Below are positions 59,985 through 64,000 of a stretch of DNA of 64,000 bases, one piece after another. A program made the position numbers and the translations under genes. The notes under the pieces were generated by a model. The model saw only the letters and a list, made by a program, of their open reading frames with translations, made no database searches and was not told where the DNA came from. The stretch lies in NCBI RefSeq assembly GCF_000740675.1, contig NZ_JPXI01000030.1, forward strand, positions 1 to 64,000, in the 5' to 3' direction. Position 1 is the stretch's first letter; the number at the start of each line of letters is the position of its first letter. This DNA is from Massilia sp. BSC265. GTDB lineage: Bacteria; Pseudomonadota; Gammaproteobacteria; Burkholderiales; Burkholderiaceae_D.

Positions 59985-60356
59985 TTATCCGGTCGTGCCG
60001 GAGTGCGTCCACTGCCTGTGCAGCTCCGGATCGCTGCGCAGCTCCCACACTCCCAGCACGATCGTGGCGACGCCCGCGATGACGAGGCTCCATGTCATGG
60101 CCGGGTCACGCACGACGCCGACCAGCCAGGGGGATACCGCCACCCACACTCCCACGACGATATTCAGCAGCACCGCCCAGACACGGGTCTTGACCAGGTC
60201 GAATGCGGCCAGCAGCGCGATGATCGCGCCGGCGATATAGGCGTTCATGGCCGGAGGCGAGTCGGGAGGGTAGCCGAGTACCCACGGCGAGACGAACAGC
60301 CAGACCCCGATCAGGACCATGAGCTGGTCCTGCCAGCGCTTGGACGCAAGAGCCAT
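59985..60356 (-). CDS. SPW repeat membrane protein
   Basis: A 123-residue protein with four hydrophobic helices in two similar halves, each with an SPW motif (LFVSPWVLGY and VAVSPWLVGV). This is the SPW family (internal duplication, unknown function). GAAAGGAGG just upstream of the ATG is a very strong ribosome site. It is divergent from nothing and lies between the EAL-HDOD gene and metH. Confidence 0.85.
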   Translation of the reverse strand: MALASKRWQDQLMVLIGVWLFVSPWVLGYPPDSPPAMNAYIAGAIIALLAAFDLVKTRVWAVLLNIVVGVWVAVSPWLVGVVRDPAMTWSLVIAGVATIVLGVWELRSDPELHRQWTHSGTTG

Positions 60357-60478
60357 GATGTCCTCCTTTCAAGCAGGATCGCACACACTGCCTTAGACAG
60401 TGTCGCCAGAAAGAAGTTTTTTTGAAGGCGGAAGACAGGCCGCCGCGCCATCTTCATGGCAGCGCGGCGGCGCAGGGA

Positions 60479-64000
<3,522 letters not shown>

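Overview
The window is chromosomal DNA of a GC-rich betaproteobacterium. Gene content and order point to Burkholderiales, most likely Oxalobacteraceae of the Massilia/Telluria kind. The evidence is the mreBCD-mrdA-rodA-rlpA cluster divergent from gatCAB, the gshB-EIIA-HPr-EI cluster, rsmB-DUF4390-ntrY-type kinase-response regulator, metX-metW, a DUF3567 protein and a beta-type gshA. The genus is an inference from recall, since no database could be searched. No tRNA, insertion sequence, prophage, CRISPR array or plasmid function was seen; this is mostly core genome with a few accessory or decaying loci.

Layout. 1-1100: 3' end of an rRNA operon (23S, 5S) with two hairpin terminators. 1.1-6.5 kb (minus): a DUF1840 protein, an ABC-2 exporter coupled to a small lipoprotein, a ComM/YifB ATPase and apt. 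6.7-7.5 kb: a decayed locus in which a frameshifted GNAT acetyltransferase runs into an internally deleted GlxA/AraC-type regulator. 7.5-13.9 kb (minus): SirB2-like protein, GH43 xylosidase plus MFS transporter with two LacI-like operator palindromes, B12-dependent ribonucleotide reductase (nrdJ) and ubiK. 14.1-16.7 kb (plus): TorF porin-glnK-amtB behind a sigma-54-type promoter with an upstream NtrC-like site. 16.8-26.5 kb: gshA, DUF4272, gshB, a PTS phosphorelay without sugar permease, metX-metW, an M48 protease and an RluA-type pseudouridine synthase. 26.5-30.8 kb (minus): a giant protein with seven Ig-like repeats. 31-34 kb: exonuclease III, a MEDS-PAS-PAS sensor without output domain, pyrE.

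34.2-37.5 kb (minus): gatC-gatA-gatB. 37.8-44.9 kb (plus): mreB, mreC, mreD, mrdA (PBP2), rodA, rlpA, the rod-shape elongation machinery. 45.0-51.2 kb (minus): seven genes read from argS to a second SPOR protein (argS, SPOR, dsbA-like, SDR, birA, coaX, SPOR). 51.5-57.3 kb (plus): rsmB, DUF4390, NtrY-like kinase, an NtrX-like regulator without AAA+ domain, and a very small protein with a G3E-type CxCC motif. 57.4-60.4 kb: DUF3567, class II glutamine amidotransferase, degenerate EAL-HDOD protein, SPW-repeat membrane protein. 60.5-64 kb (minus): metH, cut by the window edge.

Functional links. Nitrogen sensing (PII, AmtB, a sigma-54/NtrC-type control region), glutathione synthesis next to a regulatory PTS, and two cobalamin enzymes (NrdJ, MetH) describe the physiology. 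The points most worth a second look are the nitrogen-control region in front of a porin gene, the MEDS-PAS-PAS protein, the DUF4390/NtrY/AAA-less regulator/CxCC run with a long inverted repeat in the regulator's leader, the chimeric GNAT-GlxA locus, and an 11-bp tandem repeat between argS and rsmB.
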